From NCBI GenBank assembly GCA_035263105.1, contig DATFRO010000042.1, forward strand, positions 19,483 to 83,482: 64,000 nucleotides of DNA. Direction: 5' to 3'. Made by a program: the position numbers and the translations under genes. Below the pieces are notes generated by a model that saw only the letters and a list, made by a program, of their open reading frames with translations, made no database searches and was not told the origin of the DNA. Positions within the stretch are counted from its first letter, which is position 1, and every line of letters begins with the position of its first letter. Source of the stretch: DATBVX01 sp035263105. Its GTDB lineage: Bacteria; Pseudomonadota; Gammaproteobacteria; Steroidobacterales; Steroidobacteraceae. Of the stretch, positions 8,536-15,677 are shown in pieces.

Positions 8536-9462
8536 ATGCGACCACGGGACTCGGACAACTTGAACACCATCGCGCACCGACGGCCCACCGTCGTGCCCTC
8601 AAAACACCGTCCGACGACGGTTCCCACGCAGCTGGGCCGCTACTCGATCGAGCGCGAGATCGGGCGCGGTGCGATGGCCGTCGTCTACCTGGGTCGGGAC
8701 CCGCAGATCAATCGGGTGGTGGCGATCAAGGCGCTGCCGCTGGCGCGCGAGTTCAGCGACGAAGAGCTGGGCGAGGCGCGGCGGCGCTTCTTCCGCGAGG
8801 CGGAGAGCGCCGGGCGGCTCAACCATCCCGGCATCGTGACGGTGTACGACGCGGGTGAGGACCAGGGTCTCGCCTACATCGCGATGGAATATCTCACCGG
8901 CCACCCGCTCAGCGAGTTCACCGATTCAAATTCCCTGCTGGCGCCCTCGGTGGTCGCCGACCTGATCGCACGCGTCGCCGAAGCGCTCGCGCATGCGCAC
9001 CGGCTCAACGTGGTCCATCGCGATATCAAACCCGCTAATATTGTTTACGACGGCGAAACCGACGGGCTCAAGATCACTGATTTTGGCATCGCGCGACTCA
9101 CCGACAGCGGCACGACCAAGACGGGCATCGTGCTCGGCACGCCGTCCTTCATGTCCCCGGAGCAGCTCGAGGGTCGCAGCGTCGGCGGCGCGTCGGACCT
9201 GTTCTCGCTCGGCGTCTGCCTGTATCAACTGTTGTGCGGCCAGTTGCCGTTTCGCGCCGATTCGATGACCGGCCTCATGTTCAAGATCGCCAACGAGCCG
9301 GCGCCGCCGCTGCGCTCGGTGCGACCCGACCTGCCCGGACTGCTGGAAGCGATTCTCAACCGCGCGATGCAGAAGCGCACCGACGAGCGCTTCCAGAGCG
9401 GCACGGAGATGGCGGCGGCGCTGCGCAACTGCAGTCGACTCCTGCAGGCGCAGGGCCTGTAA
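8536..9462 (+). CDS. Hanks-type serine/threonine protein kinase
   Basis: About 308 residues, essentially one eukaryotic-like kinase domain. Visible motifs: glycine loop GRGAMAVVYLG, ATP lysine in VVAIKALPL, catalytic loop HRDIKPANIV, DFGIARL, and activation segment GTPSFMSPEQLEG. It has no transmembrane or PASTA segment, so it is probably cytosolic. The start is uncertain: the frame is open from an ATG at 8440, but residues before 8536 use rare codons and look untranslated; no Shine-Dalgarno decides it. Ten bases later comes a PP2C phosphatase and then an FHA protein, the writer, eraser and reader of one phospho-threonine pathway. Targets are unknown. Confidence 0.93.
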   Translation: MRPRDSDNLNTIAHRRPTVVPSKHRPTTVPTQLGRYSIEREIGRGAMAVVYLGRDPQINRVVAIKALPLAREFSDEELGEARRRFFREAESAGRLNHPGIVTVYDAGEDQGLAYIAMEYLTGHPLSEFTDSNSLLAPSVVADLIARVAEALAHAHRLNVVHRDIKPANIVYDGETDGLKITDFGIARLTDSGTTKTGIVLGTPSFMSPEQLEGRSVGGASDLFSLGVCLYQLLCGQLPFRADSMTGLMFKIANEPAPPLRSVRPDLPGLLEAILNRAMQKRTDERFQSGTEMAAALRNCSRLLQAQGL

Positions 9463-9472
9463 CCACGCGGGC

Positions 9473-10300
9473 ATGGCTAACTTGAAAGGCAAACTGCGCA
9501 GCGTGGCGATGAGCGACACCGGCAGGGTGCGCGAGCACAACGAGGACACCATCGCCATGGACGCCGACATCGGCCTGTTCGTGCTGGCCGATGGCATGGG
9601 CGGTTACAACGCCGGCGAGGTCGCGAGCGGCATCGCGGTCAAGACGATCGTCAACCTGGTGCGCGAGGCGGTCGCACGCGAGGATCTCGAGGGCACGGAC
9701 AAGGAAACCGGTCTGGTGCGCCCGAGCATCATCCTGCGCGATGCGATCTATCGCGCCAACAAGATCATCCACCAGACTTCGAAAACGCAACCGCAGTGCG
9801 AAGGCATGGGCACTACGGTGGTCGCCTGTCTCTTCTACGACAACCGCGTGTCCGTGGCGCACGTCGGTGACTCGCGCCTCTATCGGTTGCGTAACGATCG
9901 CTTCGAACAGATCACGATGGATCACTCGCTCCTGCAGGAGCTCGTCGATCGCGGTTTCTATTCACAGGAAGAAGCGCAGCGCGCGACCAACAAGAATTAC
10001 GTGACGCGCGCACTCGGCGTCGAGCCCAACGTGGAAGTCGAGATCAATGAGCATCCCGTCAACCGGGGCGACTACTACGTGCTGTGCTCCGATGGGCTGT
10101 CGGACATGGTGGAAGACGATGATATTCATTTAACTATCAATACTTTTAATGCTAATCTTGATAATGTTGCTAAGCAGCTGACGCAGCTGGCGAACGACAA
10201 CGGTGGGCGCGACAACGTGTCTGTGGTCATGGCCCATGTACTAGACTCGTTCCCCGCGCGCCGGCGCATGCTCGATAAGATCCTGGGATGGTTCGGCTGA
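9473..10300 (+). CDS. PP2C-family protein phosphatase (PrpC/Stp type)
   Basis: 275-residue metal-dependent Ser/Thr phosphatase. The PP2C motifs are complete: VREHNEDTIAMD, LADGMGGYNAGEVAS, GMGTTVVACLF, VAHVGDSRLYRLR, LCSDGLSDMVEDDD and NDNGGRDNVSVVMAH, with the metal-binding aspartates in place. No membrane segment. It probably reverses the action of the kinase 10 bases upstream. About 54 bases near 10121-10174, coding for a variable helix (HLTINTFNANLDNVAK), are only about a quarter G+C, with codons unlike the rest of the gene. Confidence 0.95.
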   Translation: MANLKGKLRSVAMSDTGRVREHNEDTIAMDADIGLFVLADGMGGYNAGEVASGIAVKTIVNLVREAVAREDLEGTDKETGLVRPSIILRDAIYRANKIIHQTSKTQPQCEGMGTTVVACLFYDNRVSVAHVGDSRLYRLRNDRFEQITMDHSLLQELVDRGFYSQEEAQRATNKNYVTRALGVEPNVEVEINEHPVNRGDYYVLCSDGLSDMVEDDDIHLTINTFNANLDNVAKQLTQLANDNGGRDNVSVVMAHVLDSFPARRRMLDKILGWFG

Positions 10301-10316
10301 CGGACGAGGCAAACGC

Positions 10317-11033
10317 ATGGCAAGGCTAGTGCTGAGCCTGGACGGTCAAGTCCTGGCGGAATACAACATGAACAAGGAGCGCTACACGATCGGCCGCCTG
10401 CCGGACAACGACATTCGCATCGACAACCCCGCGGTCAGCGGCCATCACTCGCTGATCATCAACATCCTCAACGACTCGTTCCTCGAGGACCTGAACAGCA
10501 CCAACGGCACCTACGTCAACGGCAAGCTCATCAAGAAGCATGCCCTGCAGCATGGTGACGTGATCACGGTCGGCCACCACCAGCTGCGCTTCGTCGACCA
10601 GCAGGAGACCGACGCCGAGCAGGACGAATTCGAAAAGACGATGGTGATCCAGCCGAGCTCGCAGGGCGAGGATAAGCTGCGCAAGATCGCAGCGTCTGTC
10701 GACCAGGCGGCCGCCAAGGCTGCGCCCGCACCGCGGCCGAGTGGCGATCAGCCGGTCGCGCTGCCGAAGGCGAAGTTGCAAGTGTTGAGCGGCGCGTTCG
10801 CGGGACGTGAGCTCGAGCTGACCAAAGCGCTCACCACTCTTGGCCGGCCCGGTGTCCAGGTCGCGGCGATCACGCGGCGCGCGGAAGGCTACTTCATCGT
10901 GCACGTCGACAGCGGCAAGGAAGGCGATTTCCCGCTGGTCAACGGCGCCGCCATCGGCCCACAAGCGCGACGGCTCCGTGACAACGATGTGATCCAGCTC
11001 GCGGGCGTGAAGATGGGATTCTTCGAGAGCTGA
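10317..11033 (+). CDS. Double FHA-domain protein
   Basis: 238 residues. The first forkhead-associated domain (about 1-95) has the canonical phospho-threonine binding features: YTIGRLPDNDIRIDNPAVS, GHHSLI and LNSTNGTYVNG. A linker rich in A, P, K and Q joins a second, weaker FHA-like fold (about 150-238; TLGRPGVQVAAITRRAEGYF), which lacks the SxxH and N residues and may only be structural. It lies 16 bases after the phosphatase on the same strand. A reader of phosphorylation made by the adjacent kinase is the natural inference. No type VI secretion genes lie nearby. Confidence 0.9.
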   Translation: MARLVLSLDGQVLAEYNMNKERYTIGRLPDNDIRIDNPAVSGHHSLIINILNDSFLEDLNSTNGTYVNGKLIKKHALQHGDVITVGHHQLRFVDQQETDAEQDEFEKTMVIQPSSQGEDKLRKIAASVDQAAAKAAPAPRPSGDQPVALPKAKLQVLSGAFAGRELELTKALTTLGRPGVQVAAITRRAEGYFIVHVDSGKEGDFPLVNGAAIGPQARRLRDNDVIQLAGVKMGFFES

Positions 11034-11066
11034 TCTCGAAAGCCCGTCACTGACCCAGGGAGCCGG

Positions 11067-12143
11067 TCACTTCAGCTCCAGCGCCACGCGTTGGCTGACT
11101 CCACACAGCAACTCGTATGGCACCGTTTCCGCAAGCGGTGCCACGAGTTCTGCCGGCAACCCCTCGCCCCACAAGGTCACCGGATCACCCACCTGCACCG
11201 CGGGAAGATCGGTGACGTCGATCCCGACCATGTCCATGGCAACCCGCCCGGCGAGCGGCGCGCGCCCACCATTGACGAGCACCGGCGCGCCGTTCGCCAT
11301 GTGCCGCGGATAACCATCGCCGTAGCCGACCGCAGCGATCGCGAGCGTGGTCGCGCGTTGCGCGACCCAGGTGCCGCCGTAGCCGACGCGCTCCCCCTTG
11401 AGCACACGACGCACTGAAATCACTGTGCTGTAAAGAGTCATCGCCGGTGCGAGGCCGAAATCGGCAGCGCTGCGATTCGCGACCGGAGACACACCGTAGA
11501 GCATCAGGCCGGGCCTGACCCAGTCACCATGGCTCGCGGGCCAGTTCAGGATGGCGGCCGAGTTGGCAAGACTCTTCTCGGCCGAGAGACCCGAAACCGT
11601 GCGTTCGAACAGCTGGATCTGTGTGCTGGTCGTGGGATCGTCGGCAATGTCCGCGTTCGCCAGGTGCGTGAGCAGACGCAGGCGCGGTTGCACGGAGGGA
11701 CAGGACTTGAGCGCAGCGTAGGCCGCGGGAAAATCCTCGACACGAAACCCGAGGCGGTTCATGCCGGTATCGACCTTGAGCCAGACGCTGAAGCGGTGCG
11801 CGTCCGTCGCGTTCGCGAGCAGGCGCAGCTGCTCGGGACTGTGCACCACCAGCTCGAAATCGTGGTGCGCGGCCTCGCGCAACTGCGCAGCGTCGAACAC
11901 GCCTTCGAGCAGGACGATCGGCGTGCGCACGGCTGCGGCCCGCAGCGTGATGCCCTCCTCCAGCCGCGCGACGGCGAGCGCGTCCGCCTCGGCGAGCGAC
12001 AGCGCCGCGGGCACCAGCCCGTGACCGTAGGCATTGGCCTTGACGACGGCGAGCACGCGCGCAATGGGCGCGTGGCGGCGGACCACGGCGAGATTGGATC
12101 GCAGCGCGCGGGTGTCGATCACCGCGCGCACCAGCCTCGTCAC
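11067..12143 (-). CDS. alr: Alanine racemase
   Basis: 358-residue PLP enzyme that makes D-alanine for peptidoglycan. The PLP lysine is Lys35 in VLAVVKANAYGHGLV; the catalytic tyrosine lies in RVGYGGTW. KVDTGMNRLGFR and AVGYGDGYPR are further family blocks. The ATG overlaps the dnaB stop (ATGA), so translation is probably coupled to dnaB. The dnaB-alr order is common in gammaproteobacteria. It converges with the FHA gene at 33 bases. Confidence 0.98.
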   Translation of the reverse strand: MTRLVRAVIDTRALRSNLAVVRRHAPIARVLAVVKANAYGHGLVPAALSLAEADALAVARLEEGITLRAAAVRTPIVLLEGVFDAAQLREAAHHDFELVVHSPEQLRLLANATDAHRFSVWLKVDTGMNRLGFRVEDFPAAYAALKSCPSVQPRLRLLTHLANADIADDPTTSTQIQLFERTVSGLSAEKSLANSAAILNWPASHGDWVRPGLMLYGVSPVANRSAADFGLAPAMTLYSTVISVRRVLKGERVGYGGTWVAQRATTLAIAAVGYGDGYPRHMANGAPVLVNGGRAPLAGRVAMDMVGIDVTDLPAVQVGDPVTLWGEGLPAELVAPLAETVPYELLCGVSQRVALELK

Positions 12144-13534
12144 CTGCCGATTCCTTCGCCGTAGGACTCGGGGGCGTAGCTGTCGAAGCGCGTGTACGCG
12201 CCCCGGAAGGTGAGCTTGATGTCGCCGGTGGGACCGTTACGCTGTTTCGCGATGATGATGTCGGCGATGCCCTTGTTCGGTGTCGCGGGCTCGTACACTT
12301 CTTCGCGATAGATCAGCAGGATCACGTCGCTGTCCTGCTCGATCGCGCCTGACTCGCGCAGGTCCGACATGACTGGTCTTTTTTCCACGCGCTGCTCGAC
12401 GCTGCGATTGAGCTGCGACAGCGCCACCACCGGCACGTTGAGCTCGCGCGCCAGCGCCTTGAGGCCGCGCGAGATCTCGGAGATCTCCGTGGCGCGATTC
12501 TCCTTGGTGCCCGGCACCTGCATGAGCTGCAGGTAGTCGACCACGATGAGGCCGAGGTTGTGCTCGCGCTTGAGTCTGCGCGCGCGGGCGCGCAACTCGG
12601 TCGGCGTGAGCGACGGCGTCTCGTCGATGAAGATCGGTGCCTGCGAGAGCTGGGTCATGGCGGTGTCGATGCGCGGCCAGTCCTCTTCCGCGAGCCGCCC
12701 GGTGCGCAGGCTCGACTGGTCGATGCGCCCGAGCGAGGAAATCATGCGCAGCGTCACCTGCTCGGCCGACATTTCCATGCTGAAGATCGCCGAGGCAATC
12801 TTGTGACCGAGCGCGGCGTTCTCCGCGATGTTGACCGCGAGCGTCGTCTTGCCCATCGAGGGCCGGCCCGCGATCACGACCAGGTCACCGCGCTGCAAAC
12901 CGCCGGTCATCTGGTCGAGCGCGTTGTAGCCCGAGGGCACGCCGCGCAGCTCATTCGGATTGCGGTACAGGTGATCGATCCGGTCGACCACGGTCGACAG
13001 GATGTTGCTCACCTTCACCAGGCCGCTGCGCCCGCGCGAGCCCGCCTCGGCGATCTCGAACACGCGCCGCTCGGCCTCGTCCACCAGGTCACGTGCGTTG
13101 CGTCCGTCGGTATTGAAGGCGCCCGCGGCAATACTGGTGCCGACATCGATCATGCGCCTGAGGAGCGCGCGCTCGCGCACGATCTCGGCGTAGGCGCGGA
13201 TGTTGGCGGCGCTCGGCGTGTCGCGTGCCAGCGTGCCGAGGTAGGCCAGGCCGCCCGCGTCTTCGATCTGCGCGTGCCGCTCGAGATACTCGGACAGCGT
13301 CACCACGTCGATCGGCTGGTTGTTGGCGGCGATCGACGCGGCCGCATCGAAGATCAGCCGATGATCGGGGCGATAGAAATCCGCGGACGTCAGGACATCG
13401 GCGATCGTGTCCCAGGCGGAGGCTTCGAGCATGAGCCCGCCGAGCACGGCCTGCTCGGCTTCGATGGAGTGCGGCGGGATGCGCAGCGAGTCGGTGATCA
13501 CTGCGGGTCCCGTCTGGGGCTTGGTCACGGCCAT
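12140..13534 (-). CDS. dnaB: Replicative DNA helicase DnaB
   Basis: 464-residue hexameric helicase of the replication fork. The N-terminal domain begins RIPPHSIEAEQAVLGGLM; the RecA-like motor has Walker A GRPSMGKTTLAVN, Walker B LIVVDYLQLM, and the QLNRSVEQR and SGAIEQDSDV blocks. Length is ordinary, so there is no intein. It lies 64 bases after rplI on the same strand. Confidence 0.98.
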   Translation of the reverse strand: MAVTKPQTGPAVITDSLRIPPHSIEAEQAVLGGLMLEASAWDTIADVLTSADFYRPDHRLIFDAAASIAANNQPIDVVTLSEYLERHAQIEDAGGLAYLGTLARDTPSAANIRAYAEIVRERALLRRMIDVGTSIAAGAFNTDGRNARDLVDEAERRVFEIAEAGSRGRSGLVKVSNILSTVVDRIDHLYRNPNELRGVPSGYNALDQMTGGLQRGDLVVIAGRPSMGKTTLAVNIAENAALGHKIASAIFSMEMSAEQVTLRMISSLGRIDQSSLRTGRLAEEDWPRIDTAMTQLSQAPIFIDETPSLTPTELRARARRLKREHNLGLIVVDYLQLMQVPGTKENRATEISEISRGLKALARELNVPVVALSQLNRSVEQRVEKRPVMSDLRESGAIEQDSDVILLIYREEVYEPATPNKGIADIIIAKQRNGPTGDIKLTFRGAYTRFDSYAPESYGEGIGR

Positions 13535-13598
13535 GAGAGGCGTGCCCTTGATTAGGGGTTAGGGCAACTCTACTCGGGTTTCCCTTACAGCCCTGAGC

Positions 13599-14048
13599 TT
13601 ATTCTTCGGCGACGATCGTGACCGGGACAGAAACGTTCACGTCGGTGTGCAAATGCAGGAGCACGACGTGCTCGCCCACCACGCGAATCGGGCCGCTTGG
13701 CAGGCGCACTTCGCTGCGCTCCACCTCGTGCCCGGCGGCCGTGGCAGCCTCGGCGATGTCCGCGGTTCCCACCGAACCGAAGAGCTTGCCTTCGCTGCCC
13801 GCCTTGGCGGTGATGCGCAGCTTGAAGTCCTGCATGCCGGCGGCACGCTGCTGAGCGGCATAGAGCTCTTCCTGTGCCTTGCGCTCGAGCTCGGCGCGGC
13901 GCGCTTCGAAACGCGCGACGTTCTCGGCCGTCGCCATCGTGGCCTTGCCCTGCGGCAGCAGGAAATTACGTGCGTAGCCCGGCTTCACCTTGACGCGGTC
14001 GCCGATGGTGCCGAGGTTCGCGACTTTCTCGAGGAGTATGACTTCCAT
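13599..14048 (-). CDS. rplI: 50S ribosomal protein L9
   Basis: 149-residue L9, of standard length. The N-terminal signature MEVILLEKVANLGTIGDRV and VKPGYARNFLLPQGKA are diagnostic, followed by the long connecting helix and the C-terminal domain. It is third in rpsF-rpsR-rplI, 12 bases after rpsR. Confidence 0.98.
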   Translation of the reverse strand: MEVILLEKVANLGTIGDRVKVKPGYARNFLLPQGKATMATAENVARFEARRAELERKAQEELYAAQQRAAGMQDFKLRITAKAGSEGKLFGSVGTADIAEAATAAGHEVERSEVRLPSGPIRVVGEHVVLLHLHTDVNVSVPVTIVAEE

Positions 14049-14060
14049 CGCTCAAGGACC

Positions 14061-14285
14061 TCAGTGCTGATCGGTGTACGGGAGCAGGGCCAGGTAGCGC
14101 GCGCGCTTCACCGCGAGCGCGAGCTGGCGCTGGTAGTGCGACTTGGTGCCCGTGATGCGGCTCGGCACGATCTTGCCGGTCTCGGTCACGTAGCTCTTGA
14201 GCGTCGCCAGGTCCTTGTAGTCGATGCGCTTCACGCCCTCGGCGGTGAAGCGGCAGAACTTCTTGCGGCGGAAAAATCTTGACAT
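14061..14285 (-). CDS. rpsR: 30S ribosomal protein S18
   Basis: 74-residue S18, partner of S6 in the 30S platform. MSRFFRRKKFCRFTAEG, IDYKDLATLKSYVTE and KIVPSRITGTKSHYQRQL are diagnostic. It is separated from rpsF by only 20 bases, so there is no room for the priB gene found here in enterics. Confidence 0.98.
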   Translation of the reverse strand: MSRFFRRKKFCRFTAEGVKRIDYKDLATLKSYVTETGKIVPSRITGTKSHYQRQLALAVKRARYLALLPYTDQH

Positions 14286-14305
14286 GGTGAGTCCCCAGAT
14301 TCGTG

Positions 14306-14725
14306 TCAGCGAGCCGCATCGCGCGGCAGGTCATCGTCGTCGTCGCGGTCGCGGTCGCCGCCCAGCGGGCCTTCATCGCGTCCGCCGCGACCACCCTCCG
14401 ATTCCTCGGCGGAGCGCGCCATCGGCGAAGGCTCGGTGACCGCGCTGTCTTCCTTGATCACGAGGTGACGCAGGACCGCATCGCTGAAACGGAACGCGCC
14501 GGTCAGTTCATCGAGCGTCTTCTGATCGCACTCGATGTTCATCAGGACGTAGTGCGCCTTGTGAACCTTGGCGATCGGGAACGCGAGCTGACGGCGGCCC
14601 CAGTCTTCGAGTCGGTGAATGGTGCCGCTACCGTTGGCGATCATGCCCTTGTAGCGCTCGAGCATGGCGGGGACCTGCTCGCTCTGGTCAGGGTGGACCA
14701 GGAACACGATTTCGTAGTGCCGCAT
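14306..14725 (-). CDS. rpsF: 30S ribosomal protein S6
   Basis: 139-residue S6 with a standard core (MRHYEIVFLVHPDQSEQVP, RRQLAFPIAKVHKAHYVLM, FRFSDAVLRHLVIK). The C-terminal tail of about 35 residues is rich in G, R and D and ends DDDDDLPRDAAR; acidic S6 tails are normal targets of RimK glutamylation in some bacteria, though this one is Asp rather than Glu. AAGGAG six bases before the ATG at 14725 fixes the start. Confidence 0.98.
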   Translation of the reverse strand: MRHYEIVFLVHPDQSEQVPAMLERYKGMIANGSGTIHRLEDWGRRQLAFPIAKVHKAHYVLMNIECDQKTLDELTGAFRFSDAVLRHLVIKEDSAVTEPSPMARSAEESEGGRGGRDEGPLGGDRDRDDDDDLPRDAAR

Positions 14726-14820
14726 GTCTTCTCCTTGTGGATATGCCGCCCGGGATGCGAAAGCCCTGGTGCGGCAAGGAGTTACTGATCGACCGGGCCA
14801 GTCCCGGACGAAGGGCGCGA

Positions 14821-14849
14821 AGGATACTGAAGGCGTGCGGCAGAGGCAA
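14821..14849 (-). promoter_or_regulatory. Putative promoter of rpsF-rpsR-rplI
   Basis: Minus strand: TTGCCT (14844-14849), a 17-base spacer, then TATCCT (14821-14826). Each box matches the sigma-70 consensus at four of six positions. It lies about 95 bases before rpsF, in the gap after rlmB. Confidence 0.45.
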
Positions 14850-14883
14850 GGGATAGAGAAGGCCTCGGGCTGGAGAGCGCGGA

Positions 14884-15675
14884 TCAGGCGCCTCCGTTCT
14901 CTTCCGGGCTGAGGCCTGACTCCTGAGGCCTGAGGCCTGCTCTTTGCCTTACGGCTTCGTACAACACCATCCCCGTCGCCACCGAGACGTTGAGGCTCTC
15001 GATCGCGCCGATCATGGGCAGGCTCACCAGCACGTCGCAGGACTCGCGCGTCAGGCGCCGCAACCCCTCGCCCTCGCTTCCCATGACGATGCCCACCGGC
15101 CCCGTGTAGTCCGCGTCGTAGCAGCGCTTGACCCCGTCCACCGCGGCACCGATCAGCCAGATGCCCCGCTCCTTGAGCGAGCGCATGGTGCGCGCCAGGT
15201 TGGTCACGGTGACGAGGGGGATGGTCTCCGCGGCACCGGCCGCGACCTTGCGCACGGTCGCGCTCAAGCCGGCGGCTCGATCCCGCGGCACGATGACGGC
15301 CTGCACGCCGCACGCATCAGCGGTGCGCAGGCAGGCGCCGAGGTTGTGCGGATCCTGGATGCCGTCGAGCAGCAGGAGGAGCGCCGGCTCGTGCAACGCC
15401 TCCAGATGCGATTGCAGGCGCTCTTCGTCCCACGGCTGGGCCGGTGCCACCGACGCCACGATGCCCTGGTGACTCGCCTCACCGGTCATCGCGTCGAGGC
15501 TGCGCGCCTCCGCGTGCTGAATCGAGGTCCCCGCCGTGCGCGCCAGGCTCACGATCTCCGCCGCGCGCACATCTTCGCGTCCGCGTTGCATCCAGATCTG
15601 GCGCACCCGCTCGGGGTGCCGGCGCAACAGCCAGCGCACCGCGTGCCAGCCAAGCACCAGCGATGGATCTCCCAT
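14884..15675 (-). CDS. rlmB: 23S rRNA (guanosine2251-2'-O)-methyltransferase RlmB
   Basis: 263-residue SpoU-type methyltransferase that modifies G2251 in the peptidyl transferase P loop. The three SPOUT motifs are present: DGIQDPHNLGACLRTADACG, GIVMGSEGEGLRRL and LPMIGAIESLNVSVATGMVL. The ATG at 15675 follows the rnr stop by two bases, so it is coupled to rnr as in E. coli. The last 18 or so residues (RAGLRPQESGLSPEENGGA) are a repetitive, non-conserved tail encoded by copies of AGGCCTGA-like sequence. Confidence 0.96.
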   Translation of the reverse strand: MGDPSLVLGWHAVRWLLRRHPERVRQIWMQRGREDVRAAEIVSLARTAGTSIQHAEARSLDAMTGEASHQGIVASVAPAQPWDEERLQSHLEALHEPALLLLLDGIQDPHNLGACLRTADACGVQAVIVPRDRAAGLSATVRKVAAGAAETIPLVTVTNLARTMRSLKERGIWLIGAAVDGVKRCYDADYTGPVGIVMGSEGEGLRRLTRESCDVLVSLPMIGAIESLNVSVATGMVLYEAVRQRAGLRPQESGLSPEENGGA

Positions 15676-15677
15676 GC

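Noticed and set aside
12140..13534. Possible intein in DnaB
   Set aside because: Length is 464 residues and the helicase motifs are continuous.
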